This document shows positions 46,951 through 56,805 of a stretch of 64,000 nt of DNA, piece after piece. Position 1 is the stretch's first letter; every line of letters starts with the position of its first letter. Both the position numbers and the translations under genes were made by a program. The DNA lies in NCBI GenBank assembly GCA_009809945.1, contig WTPW01000301.1, positions 308,570 through 372,569 on the forward strand. The letters are read 5' to 3'. The DNA comes from Gigaspora margarita (lineage: Eukaryota > Glomeromycota > Glomeromycetes > Diversisporales > Gigasporaceae). A model generated the notes under the pieces. The model was not told the origin of the DNA, ran no database searches, and saw only the letters and a program-made list of their open reading frames with translations.

Positions 46951-47433
46951 TGAGCTCCCATGAAACTACAAACCAAAATTTTTAATACTAGAGAGAGTAC
47001 GCAATAGAATTCTCCTAGCCCTAGTATTCAAAGGGTACATTCTCAGCTTTGATTAACATGAAATTATAAATTTACAAGAACAAAAGAAAAAAAATACAAA
47101 ATTTCAAAAAGAAAAGAAAATCCAATTTTCATGCAGATGTGTATGACTTACAGGCAGGTTCACATAAACAAAAAAAATAAAAAAGTTCTATTGCTGCTTC
47201 TTCTCCTGCACAGTACTTATTCTAGCCAGTACTAGACTATTTTCATGACTTACAATTCCTCGAATCAGCAAATGACCTATTCAACAAAAATTAAAGAAAA
47301 GAAAAAAAATTTTTTTTTGAAATTTGATAGTCCATCTTTGTTTGTTATTTTTCATGTTATGTTTAGCTTGATGATTTGTAGATACGAAATCTGAAGTATG
47401 CTGCTCATCCACACAATCGGCACCATATTTTAC

Positions 47434-47960
47434 TATCAGTTGGGAGATATCAGACCCGCTGGTTAAAGCTACTTGAATAGTAAATGAAAATAAATGTTGG
47501 ATTGAAATCATGGTACACTTTATAGATAACATTGGTTATTAAGATGAAACTCAAGATTCTGACAATTATTATATATTCATGGTAAATGCACATTAAGACA
47601 AGCCATTTACTAGTGGAGAACAATTTGTGAGAAATCTCTTTTATTAGAAGAGGGTTCAAAGGGCATATATTTTTTACTCTAACATCAAGGGGACTAGCAT
47701 TTATATACAGGTGTAGGTATCACTGAAGATACATCATATGATCTTTCTCAATAACATTGTCCTCCAACAAAATCATTGCCACCCAAACATTAACCTGTCG
47801 AGGTTAAAGTAATTATAATATAATCAGATAAATAACTAAATATAGTAATTAATATATAGTATTGACAACCATATTAGAAAACCTATAGATTCAGACTTAA
47901 CACTTACTAAAAAGTCTAGACACAATTTATACTAAGGTTACGAATTAAGCATAATAGCAG
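47434..47960. repeat. Direct repeat, copy 2 (LTR-like, about 520-540 bp)
   Basis: Second copy of the 46408-46950 sequence. Just upstream a purine run (AAAGAAAAGAAAAAAAA at about 47294) could be a polypurine tract. The minus-strand frame at 47281-47532 reads out of this copy into the spacer (SDISQLIVKYGADCVDEQ) and may be a relic of an internal region; I recognise no domain. Confidence 0.7.
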
Positions 47961-48500
47961 TTATGCTCTGAGGATGCAAATCGAAAGGTTGCCAGTTCAA
48001 TTTTTGGCAGTGGTAAAAACATCAATCTATGTTGCAGGTCCTTCCATATTGGGAATACTTTGCATAGATCAGAGAGTTTAAATAGGCAATACCCATAGCA
48101 GGTTGCAGGTATGATAGCTAGTGTGGAACCTTTAGGCAGACTACTCAAATTAGCACCAAAAGTGCATGTGTGACTAGTTGTACTCTCATCTATATAGGGA
48201 CCCAGAAAGTGGCACTACAGTAGGCGGGATCAAACCTCTAAAAATGAAATGAGTTAGAACCCAGTTTGGATTAACTGAAGTCATGAGACGTAATGTGAGG
48301 TCCAAGTCTGAGAAGATACTATATGAACTCATAGCACAAACATTCTGAGGTGTCATCTGTTTGTACTAATATCGACCTGGCAGTGAGGAGTATTCTGACT
48401 GATTGAAGGCAGTGCTGAGAGAGTAAAACTCGGTGCCCACTGGGCATTTGGGTGGTCTAAAATAGGGTTAGCCAGATGTATGCTACATAGTTATAGCTAA
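47961..48500. other. GC-richer island of unknown identity
   Basis: This stretch contrasts with its AT-rich surroundings. Near its left edge GGTTGCCAGTTCAATTTTTG resembles a polymerase III B box inside a tRNA-derived SINE, with GCTCTGAGGATGCAAATCG upstream, but no cloverleaf could be drawn. The minus-strand frame at 47945-48148 is short and unrecognised. Confidence 0.3.
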
Positions 48501-48507
48501 ACATGTA

Positions 48508-48813
48508 CTGTATTTTCACAAAATAACAGTTCAGAGTGTTATTTAAAAAATCATGCCCTCAAAAAATAGCATATATGGTTTTGAAATAACGGCCCAGTGC
48601 ATCTTCAAATAACACACCCTCTATATCTAGATGTAGATGGTATAGATAGATAGGTAGATGTAGATGTAGATGGGTGATATCACAAAATTCCCACAATTTT
48701 CATATCAGCTGCAAATTATATTGTTTTCAAAATAACACCCCCAGCGCGTACTCTAAATAATGCGCCTATACTCAAAATAATGCACTAGGGTGCGTTATTT
48801 CATGAAAATATAG
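48508..48813. mobile_element. TA-flanked MITE, CTRTATTTTC family, short copy
   Basis: Ends CTGTATTTTCACAAAATAAC and (reversed) CTATATTTTCATGAAATAAC, flanked by TA (48506-48507, 48814-48815). A core of TAGATGTAGATGG/TAGATAGATAGG microsatellite divides it. Subterminal words (AAATAACACACC, AAATAATGCGCC) are shared with 42067-42703. Confidence 0.8.
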
Positions 48814-49269
48814 TATGTTTATTTGTATATAATGAATAAAGTTTAAGCACACGCAAGCAAATGGTGCAAGTTAAGAAAAATTTTTTCAATAAAATAACAA
48901 AACAAACAAAATTTTATGTCATATCTAGAGATAGATTTGGTTAGATCATAATCAGTCTTGACCAATCTTATCAGAGTCTAAACACTTTTGAAGTAATGTG
49001 ACATAGCACATAAGAATTAACCAATCAGAGAATGCAAAATTTAATCATCCTGGATCAGTCTAACATCAAAATAAAACATGTGTACAAGAAGAAAAAAAAG
49101 ATAAAAAAGTAAAAATACTCAAAAACTAGTGTTTAAATCAGCCTTAAAAACCATATAAAAATGTCCAAAATGTGATTTTATATACAAATAGTAGCTATTT
49201 AAGGCTATATTCATGAACCCTAACTCTACTAACCTTAATATAAAGCCAAAAAGTTAATCCAAATATGCC

Positions 49270-49452
49270 AGGACCCCGAAATATATATAGATAGGTCAGG
49301 TATGAGTTTGCTTATTTTTGAGGTTTTTTTTATGCAGATCTTTTCTATTTATAGTAATTTTTGCTTATTTTTGAAGTTTTTTTTCTGCAGATCTTTCCTT
49401 TTATAGTAACCCTATAATTAACCTGACCTATCTATGTATATTTCGGGGTCCT
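49270..49452. mobile_element. hAT-type MITE with perfect 8-bp duplication, family copy 1
   Basis: Ends AGGACCCCGAAATATATATA and (reversed) AGGACCCCGAAATATACATA, continuing GATAGGTCAGGT. Identical AATATGCC copies at 49262-49269 and 49453-49460. The 183-bp interior carries two TTTGCTTATTTTTGA words. A second copy with a different duplication is at 60755-60929. Confidence 0.92.
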
Positions 49453-49689
49453 AATATGCCACACCACATGATAGTCATATTACTGCAAAATGTCCAGACT
49501 CCTGGAGGGCTATCATGACCAGCCAATAACTATAACCAATATTGACCAGACAAAAAGGATAACTGACTAGCAAAAATTATAACTAATGACAGTTTTTTAA
49601 TTTTCTGCCTAATAAATAATAATTATTAATGTAACATGAACTCATGAAAGTATATTGGCAGATCTGCGTAGAAAATCCCATCATTTATA

Positions 49690-49790
49690 ATTCTGGTCAA
49701 ATTTGCAAATCATTTGACCAAAACTAGAACAACCCGATTTTAAATCTGGTCAAATGATCTGCAATTTTAACAAAAATTATTGATAATAGG
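49690..49790. repeat. Small palindromic repeat TTCTGGTCAAATTTGCA...
   Basis: Arms TTCTGGTCAAATTTGCAAAT and GATCTGCAATTTTAACAAAA, plus inner TTTGACC/GGTCAAA, make a roughly 98-bp palindrome. Half copies flank the 51103-55087 segment (51038-51075 and 55095-55130). Confidence 0.6.
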
Positions 49791-50141
49791 CCAATATGTA
49801 CACTAATTACTGCAGTAAAAGAACAGATGTTTTGTATACTTATTATTCTTCTAAAAGTTTTTTTTTATATTATATTTTAAATTTATATTGAATATCTCAT
49901 GTTTAGACCAATGTACTTTAAAGATGTTCAACTCATAATACATGAGCTAATAACATAGCATTGTTTTATAATTATGTAATTAAAATAATTGAAACCCATT
50001 TAGTGACAAAAAATTGCAATTAATTGCAATTAAATTTAATTTCCTTTCACTATACTGTGCAGAGTGCTGCCTAGTGCAACCCGACTTTGTAAAAGATCAA
50101 AAATAGACCACTAATTTTCCCAAGTTACTATTGATTATGAG

Positions 50142-50390
50142 TAGTGATGTGATATTTATATGGTATCTGAATTTTTTTTAGTGTACAGTACATACAGTAT
50201 GTAAGTACTAGGGTTGCATAGTTTGTATAGCATGTGCGTGTGTATGGTAAGCATATGATATATAAGCCATCTACGTGTATAAACAAAAGTGCAATTTTAT
50301 AAGTAAAGATTTGTGATATGAATAGTTTTATCATTTGTCTAGAATATTAAAAAAATTTTTGCGTACTATACTATACGTGGTACATCTCTA
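50142..50390. mobile_element. hAT-like MITE with imperfect 8-bp duplication
   Basis: Ends TAGTGATGTGATATTTATAT and (reversed) TAGAGATGTACCACGTATAG; flanks ATTATGAG and GTAATGAG (6 of 8 identical) at 50134-50141 and 50391-50398. The weak termini and imperfect duplication suggest an old insertion. Confidence 0.5.
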
Positions 50391-50495
50391 GTAATGAGTA
50401 AATCATATTTCTAATTGGATAAAATCGATGATCTTTAATAACATGATGCAATTAGAAAACAAAAAACAACGCTTATTTTTGAAAATACTTATTTA

Positions 50496-50770
50496 GGCCA
50501 GACCAATTTAATTCGGTGGTTTACATTACATCCTACTCACAAAAGAGGGGGGGAGGGAGGGGTGGTTCATATAGTAAAATTTTAAAAAATTTTTTTCAAA
50601 AAAAAATTTTTTCTGATTTGTTCGGGACTATATAAAAATTTTCTGAAATATTCCGTAGTACTATGTATATCTGTCAAAATTTTTTTTACTATGAGTGAGG
50701 GGGGAGCTCTGAGGAGGGGGGAGCTCTGAGGAGGGGGTAATGTAAACTACCGAATTAAATTGGTCTGGCC
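50496..50770. mobile_element. PIF/Harbinger-type MITE, TTA-flanked
   Basis: Ends GGCCAGACCAATTTAATTCG and CGAATTAAATTGGTCTGGCC are exact inverted repeats, continuing as GTTTACATTA/TAATGTAAAC; TTA flanks at 50493-50495 and 50771-50773. G-rich tracts (GGGGGGGAGGGAGGGG and a 19-bp duplication GGGGGGAGCTCTGAGGAGG) lie inside both ends. It is the same family as 27368-27620 and looks younger. Confidence 0.92.
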
Positions 50771-52384
50771 TTATCTCAAAGTTTCGCCTAAGAAATCACC
50801 TTTTGCGTACTAACAAAAAAATTTTCTTGCAAGATTTGCTATAGTATTGTCATTAATTCTGACATAACTTTTTGAGGATAAAATGATAGCGAATAAGTAA
50901 TTAATAATTTTAACAGCGAATATAATCTATTACGTAATGTTGCAACTAATTGACAATTGTGGTTGCGCTATCAATTAATTAATTGAGTTCAAAAAATTGT
51001 ACTACAATCAATGCCTTGTTAAAACAAATCGTTATAAAATTCTGATCAAATTTGCGGACCATTTGGCCAGATCTAGAACAAAACAACTTTAGGGAAGATT
51101 GAAGAAGAGTTAACCCAGTGATTATCACGATTTATCACCTCGAAATAATCACATGGTGATTTTGATAGGCAAAAAAATGTAAACAAATGTCAGGTGATAA
51201 ATTGATAATGCACACTAAAAAGTTCAGGTCACATGATTACTGATAAGTTTATTAATAAAATTGATCAAGAAATATTTTTTGTTAGTGCACAGAAGGTTAT
51301 ACCAGTATTATCACGTTTCTTGTGTAACAAGGAATGTGGAGGGATGGTTTCCGTTCAACTTTTTGATGTTCGCTATGCTGATTTTTGGAGAATCCTTTTT
51401 TAGTATGGGTAAAGGTTTTCATTTTTCTAAATCAGGCAGGGTTATGGTAATTCTGACGACATGGGATGACAACACGTGCATGTGTTATGTATATTAAACA
51501 ATGGTGTGGGAAATATATTCGTAATTGTGTGTAAATATATTGTAATCTGTGAATTATGTACTGTACTTGTCAAAAATGACATTTATATGTTGTAATTGAC
51601 TAATAGTATGAGAAATTATGCCTGTTTAATATTGCTAATTGTATTCCTAATAAGGGAGTTATGTAATCGATGTTCGATTGTAATTAGTTATCGATACTGA
51701 TAAAATGTTTTTTGCCACTTTGCCGTTTTTGATTTGTTATATCCAAAAACTGTAATCAGACCATGAGAAAATTTAAAATATGATCAGTTATGACGATTCA
51801 ATGTCGTAATAGATTCGTCATAATTCATAATGATTTATCACTATGAATTAATAATAAAAAATTGACTTTTGACTGTTATGCACATTTTGTATTTTTTTGA
51901 GATTTAAAAAATCAACTTCCGTTCGTCATGCGCACATTGTGTCTTTGCGATATGGAGAACATTAATAACATGCGTTAGTGAGTCGCATACTGTGTATCGT
52001 CAGAATGGTGGGGTTTATAACGGCAAATCATGATAGAAGCTATAATAATTCCAATGCGAACTAACTCAACCCTAACCACATATTGTGATTATTAGGAGCA
52101 AGTTTTGTAATTTACAGTAATTCTTGATAGAAGCCACAATAATTTCGTTGCAAACTCAACCTTAAAACGTATTATATACTGAGTAAGTTTGTAACAGAAT
52201 TTTATAGTAATTTACGTTATTGTATAACAAGACACTAACAAAATAAATACATATATCTGTGTGTAGCACAAATTTTAAATACTGTCGGGCACAGTATATA
52301 TAATGCCCTGGCATTGCGTTTTAATGGTACGTTGTGGAAGTGGTGATAATTGGTTAACAGATAAAATACTACAACAACACCACT

Positions 52385-52520
52385 ATCTAATCAAACTAAT
52401 GTCCTTTAACGCGCAAGACTCTGGATCCTCGAATTGGCAAGCAGAAAGGGTCATGGTTGATTTGGTCCGGGTCTCGAGTTTGTATAGGTCTTGCTGCGGC
52501 GTGTTCAAACGAAGATAAGT
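52385..52520 (+). repeat. Dispersed repeat with GCAAGACTC and GGTCTTGCTGCGG blocks
   Basis: GC-richer copy of the sequence also seen at 23390-23500 and partly at 54070-54170. The 71-codon open frame across it (52303-52518) is probably chance. Confidence 0.45.
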
Positions 52521-52639
52521 TTTTCTTGTGTTTTTATTAAGCGTCTTGTGTGAGTGGTTTCAAATCCATTTATTTAATTCTCTTTTCTTGGACTAGGGCA
52601 TAAGGGATAAAAGGCTTAAATACAATCGTTAATATTATT

Positions 52640-53160
52640 AACGATTGTCACGGGATCAAGGGCGAAATTGGGCAGATACAGGTGATTAATCAAACAATGG
52701 AGTTATTTATTGATTGTTTGATAAATTGGGAAATCAAAGGGGAAGGTTTAATTGATTAATCTTTTGTATAAAAGGTGATTAGTTTGATCTTTCTTCTTTT
52801 AACGGGGTTACAACTAATCAGAGTTTTAAACACGGGTTTACAAAGGTTACTAATAACGACATGACTTTTACTTGGAATAACAAATATTCCACAGGTACAG
52901 GGTAAGTTCAATAAGCGATTTTGGTTACAACAAAGGGTATAAACACAAGGGGAAACTTCTTAACACTTCTACTCTTATTTCGAAGGTTAAAACTCAAATC
53001 TGAACTCTTCGTGAGTTTCTTGAACTCAAACTTTACGAGTTACTCTTTATTGAAGCGAAAAGAAGGGTATTATATACTTTTTTCCCTCTTAATGAATACA
53101 TGAATTTTTAGATTACAACAACCAACTCTATTGTTTCTATAGAACCGTCTCTGACTCATA
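52640..53160 (+). other. GC-richer unknown sequence starting with a palindrome
   Basis: It opens with ACAATCGTTAATATTATTAACGATTGT (two 12-base arms, 52623-52649). It then continues through GATTAATC/GATTGTTTGAT words, a TATA-like GTATAAAAGGTG at about 52766 and a low-complexity AAACTCAAATCTGAACTC stretch. The arrangement could be the regulatory end of a retroelement, but nothing confirms this. Confidence 0.25.
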
Positions 53161-53555
53161 ATGACTCTAATTCCTTTGAACAAAAGTCAAAGGCGATTCA
53201 CCAAGCCTCGAGGTGTAAGCAGCGAAAGAATTGTTTTTAACCTTAATGCTATAATCTACCTCTGTCAGTACTATGACACTAATGATACCACAGCTAGGCT
53301 ATGTATATTGTTTTCGAAAAAAGGAGAATGGATAAATACAAGCAGCGAAATGCCAAGGGCATACCGATTTAACTATAAAGGCGAAGCTACATGTGGTAAA
53401 TCTATTGTTTACAAGGGGCAAATATTAGAAGTTAAATGCCAAGGGCATACTGGTTTAGCTATAAGGGTGAGGCTACAGAGGGTAAACCTATGGTCCACGA
53501 AGAGGGTAATAAACAAACATTAGCAGCTAAATGCCAAGTACATACTGGTTTGTGG
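53161..53555 (+). other. Unrecognised 120-codon open frame with about 93-bp tandem repeats
   Basis: A plus-strand frame from 53161 to 53523 starts MTLIPLNKSQRRFTKPRG and passes through tandem units that begin with AAATGCCAAGGGCATACYGR at about 53350 and 53435 and, partly, at about 53530. Each unit contains TTTARCTATAARGGYGARGC and GGTAAA. The repeat is shared on DNA level, so the frame could be a repeat by-product. Codon composition is less AT-biased than in the flanks. No domain was recognised and no intron model was possible. Confidence 0.3.
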
Positions 53556-54427
53556 CCCTGGCATGCGTAGTCACCATGCTTAGCCCAGAAATCACTGCGG
53601 CACATTCTTACACCATTGGAGGCTAGGCTGGATTCCACAACCATTACGTAAAGGCAGGAGAAATCGTATGATCGTATGATCGTATAATATCTCACGTGAG
53701 GAAAATATACTAAAGCACTAGAAATAAAAAAAAAACTTGATCACAACGTACACAACACCTACTACTAAACTAGAAATTCTGTCAAATTATCTAAAATTCT
53801 TTGTTTTTTTTTATTGATCTAAGTCATGCTAAAAAGCATCATTTGACAACAATATAAGTTCAAGTAGGCATCGCTAAGATATGTTTTATTTGTCAAACTA
53901 AATGACTTAGAATTAGAATGTCTGTCTCATTATCAAAATTTTATTACACTAATGTTAACTTTAAAATTTTTTCGATTTTCTATATAATATATTAACCTGG
54001 GTCATGACCCGGGTTGATACCTTGACCCGTGATTATTAACCCGGGTTACTAGTTTCTGACCCAGGTCAGGCCTCTACGTGCAAGACTTCTTGAACCTTGA
54101 ATAGATAAGCAAAAAAAGGCATGGTTAATTCGAGTTCGGTTGGTCACTTTCAGTAATTCAGTAATCCAAATTGGATGGTTTGGGTACTAATGTTAGCCGA
54201 AATTGTTTTATGCTTGTAGAAATATTTAGACATTTGATATTTAGTCTGCTGAAATGTCTAAATAATGCCGAAATCCTAAATTATGCCGAAATGTCTAAAT
54301 AATGTCGAAATGCCTAAATTAAGAAATATATATGAAAAAGCATATGGGAATAGGTTCGCTATCCAAATAAGCTCTAGCATTCACACTCAAGCGTCAATTC
54401 CTACTCTAGTTTAGGACTACTTATTAT

Positions 54428-54518
54428 ATCCTTGATACAGTAACATGACTGATACTGATCGGCTGCTTATGCAGTCGATCAGTGTCAGTCATGTATTTTT
54501 GTTATTACTGTCAAGGAT
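54428..54518. repeat. Hairpin with TCCTTGATACAGTAACATGA arms
   Basis: Left arm TCCTTGATACAGTAACATGA, CTGATACTGATCG and right arm CGATCAGTGTCAGTCATG ... TTACTGTCAAGGA pair with one extra block in the right arm; the centre is GCTGCTTATGCAGT. Probably a small MITE. Confidence 0.65.
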
Positions 54519-55196
54519 CAATCCACTAATACAAGTGACCAAAGATATCAAATGATCAAATATCTTTTTTCTTTTAAAACATAATATGTAACACTATTGT
54601 AATATTTGTGAAAATAATAAAATCGGGCATTTTACTTAACAAAATCTTTGTGTAAAAGTGAGCTGTTTGTTCTGGTATGCTGAGGTTCATTTTGCTCGTG
54701 TTAAATTTATCAGTGCAAAAAAACAGTATACCTTGATAGGTTAATTGAACAAAATATTCTGAAATCTAATTATTGCTAAATCGCTGATCGCACTGGTCCT
54801 GCGCGGCATCGCATGCTGCGCAGCTATCTTATTTCTTATGAACAAACGTTTGTTTTGAATTTGTCGATCGTCACATGACCAGAACTTTTTTTGAATGGTT
54901 TTTTGTGCATATTTTTTTTGCATTCGCACCAATAAAAATTTTTGATTTATAACACTGGTACTGTATTTCTCCCACTTTTTTAGATTAGATGCACTTATCA
55001 GTTATCTGTTATTGTTACAATCAATCAAAATTACCATGTGATTATATCGAGGTGATAATTCATGATAATCACTGGGTTAACTCTTCTATGTGGTGAAATG
55101 ATCTGCAAGTTTGACCAGAATTATGGCGATGGCTTTATTGATCATGTGATACAAATCGTCTCTCTTTCGGCAGTCTATGCAATGCCTATCCCTACT

Positions 55197-55850
55197 TGTC
55201 ACTTACAGTAAATACTGTCTAAATACGTACGTCTAAATACATATACTATTCAATCGAATTCCCACAAGGTTACTAATTATATTGTGTAATTTCTCTATTT
55301 GTATCATGCATAAAAAATTTAAAATTTTATTGAAAAAATAAAACTTAATTGCATAATACAGTCGATACTGTCTAAATACATACTGTCTAAATGCATATAC
55401 TGTTCAATTGCATACTATATTCATTTCCCAACATGGTTACTGATTATAATGCGCATAAAAAATTTTTAATTTTTATTAAAAAAATAAAACTTAAATGCAT
55501 AATACAGTCGACACTGTCTAAATACATACTGTCTAAATGCAAATACTGTTCAATTGCATACTATACTCTTTTCCCAAAATGGTTACTAATTATAAATGCG
55601 TAATTTCACTATTTGTATAATGCATAAAAAATTTTTAATTTTTATTAATAAAATAAAACTTATTTGCATAATACAGTCGATACTGTCTAAATACATACTG
55701 TCTAAATGCATGTATTGTTCAATTGCATACTATATTCATTTCCCAACATGGTTACTAATTATAAATGCATAATTTCTCTATTTGTATAATGAATAAAACA
55801 TTTTTAATTTTTATTAATAAAATAAAACTTAATTGCACAATAAAATTTTA
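55197..55850. repeat. Four-copy tandem array, about 145-170 bp per unit
   Basis: Units contain CAGTCGATACTGTCTAAATA, CATACTGTCTAAATGCATAT, TTCAATTGCATACTATATTC, CCCAACATGGTTACTAATTA and AAAATTTTTAATTTTTATTA in fixed order. Starts of the CAGTCGA word are near 55359, 55505 and 55673; the short period is explained by loss of GTAATTTCTCTATTTGTAT in one unit. A fragment in reverse orientation appears at about 56475-56575. The array lies about 1 kb upstream of the TLDc gene. Confidence 0.85.
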
Positions 55851-56649
55851 AACAATTAACTTTAATCATGAATAACTTTGATTCACTGGTCCGTTTTGGG
55901 TGATTTAACTGCCCAAGTGTCCAGATTAGTGAGACAATTGTAATGAGCCCAAAATCGTTATAGTTCAATTACAGAATCACAATATGGTTAATGATTTGTA
56001 TCACATTATATAATAAATATATGCTTTGAGTTATATAAAATACAAAATAACACAAATAATAAATGATCTTGTGATCATTTTAGTAGTTAAATTATCCAAA
56101 ACATGCCATTTGATCATCAGAAATTACAATTAAAATAAATTATTATCTCGGCTGACTACGAGATATGGTGGTGGTATTCCAGTGGGACAACAAAAAGAAT
56201 CCGGAAAATACATTACCAATATAGTCAAAGGTCGATTAAGTAGAGAGGTTAAGATGTTGCAGCATAAGAAAACACAAGATGAAAAAGCAAAAAAAAATTC
56301 TCAAATAAATATATGTAAATAGATTATAAACTGTAACTATAAGCAAAAGTTTCAATAAACTAACGCCATATGATGTCCCTCTAGAGAGGGAGTTAAAAAA
56401 AAAATAAAAATAAAAAATAAAATTTTAATAAACTTTTAACGATTTTAATTAGATAATTAACATGTCACATGATTTAGTGTTACTGTCTAATTACATATAC
56501 TGTCCATTATGTATAAAAAAAGTTTCTAACGGATGGTATGCAATTAGACAGTATCGACTGTATTTAGATATGGGATTAAATGTAAATATGGATATTTGTT
56601 TAACAATGCGACCAGAATTTTTCATAGTGCAACAGTTTACAGCATATTG

Positions 56650-56747
56650 ATATGAGTGCTGCCAAGGAAAAGGGCACCTCCGTTTTTTAATCAATTCTTG
56701 ATTCAATATAAAAACGGAGTGCCCTTTTCCCCTGGCAGCACTCATAT
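56650..56747. repeat. 98-bp hairpin element just upstream of the TLDc gene
   Basis: Arms ATATGAGTGCTGCCAAGGAA, AAGGGCACCTCCGTTTTT and AAAAACGGAGTGCCCTTTTC, CCCTGGCAGCACTCATAT pair almost completely; TA can be read at both ends. It ends 58 bp before the start codon at 56806, so it lies in the promoter or 5' leader of that gene. Confidence 0.85.
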
Positions 56748-56805
56748 GATATTTAGAATTTGATTTACGAATTATAAAATTCTTAACCCAAAAAAAAAAA
56801 AAAAA

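Larger units (their letters stand above)
51103..55087. mobile_element. Candidate 4-kb element bounded by about 62-bp inverted repeats
   Basis: The left boundary reads AGAAGAGTTAACCCAGTGAT, TATCACGATTTATCACCTCG and the reversed right boundary AGAAGAGTTAACCCAGTGAT, TATCATGAATTATCACCTCG; similarity runs over about 62 bp at roughly nine in ten positions. Outside both ends lie half copies of the small palindrome seen intact at 49690-49790, as if the segment had been inserted into one. No direct target duplication is visible. Inside are an unrecognised 78-codon frame (51261-51497), a dispersed repeat (52385-52520), a GC-richer stretch (52640-53700) and a hairpin (54428-54518). No transposase was recognised. 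Confidence 0.45.

Noticed and set aside
47985-48020. Possible tRNA or tRNA-derived SINE head (GGTTGCCAGTTCAATTTTTG)
   Set aside because: Only a B-box-like word is present; no cloverleaf, no acceptable A box at the right distance. Kept only as an unknown GC-richer island.
55197-55850. CRISPR-like array
   Set aside because: The units are 145-170 bp tandem repeats without unique spacers and the sequence is eukaryotic.
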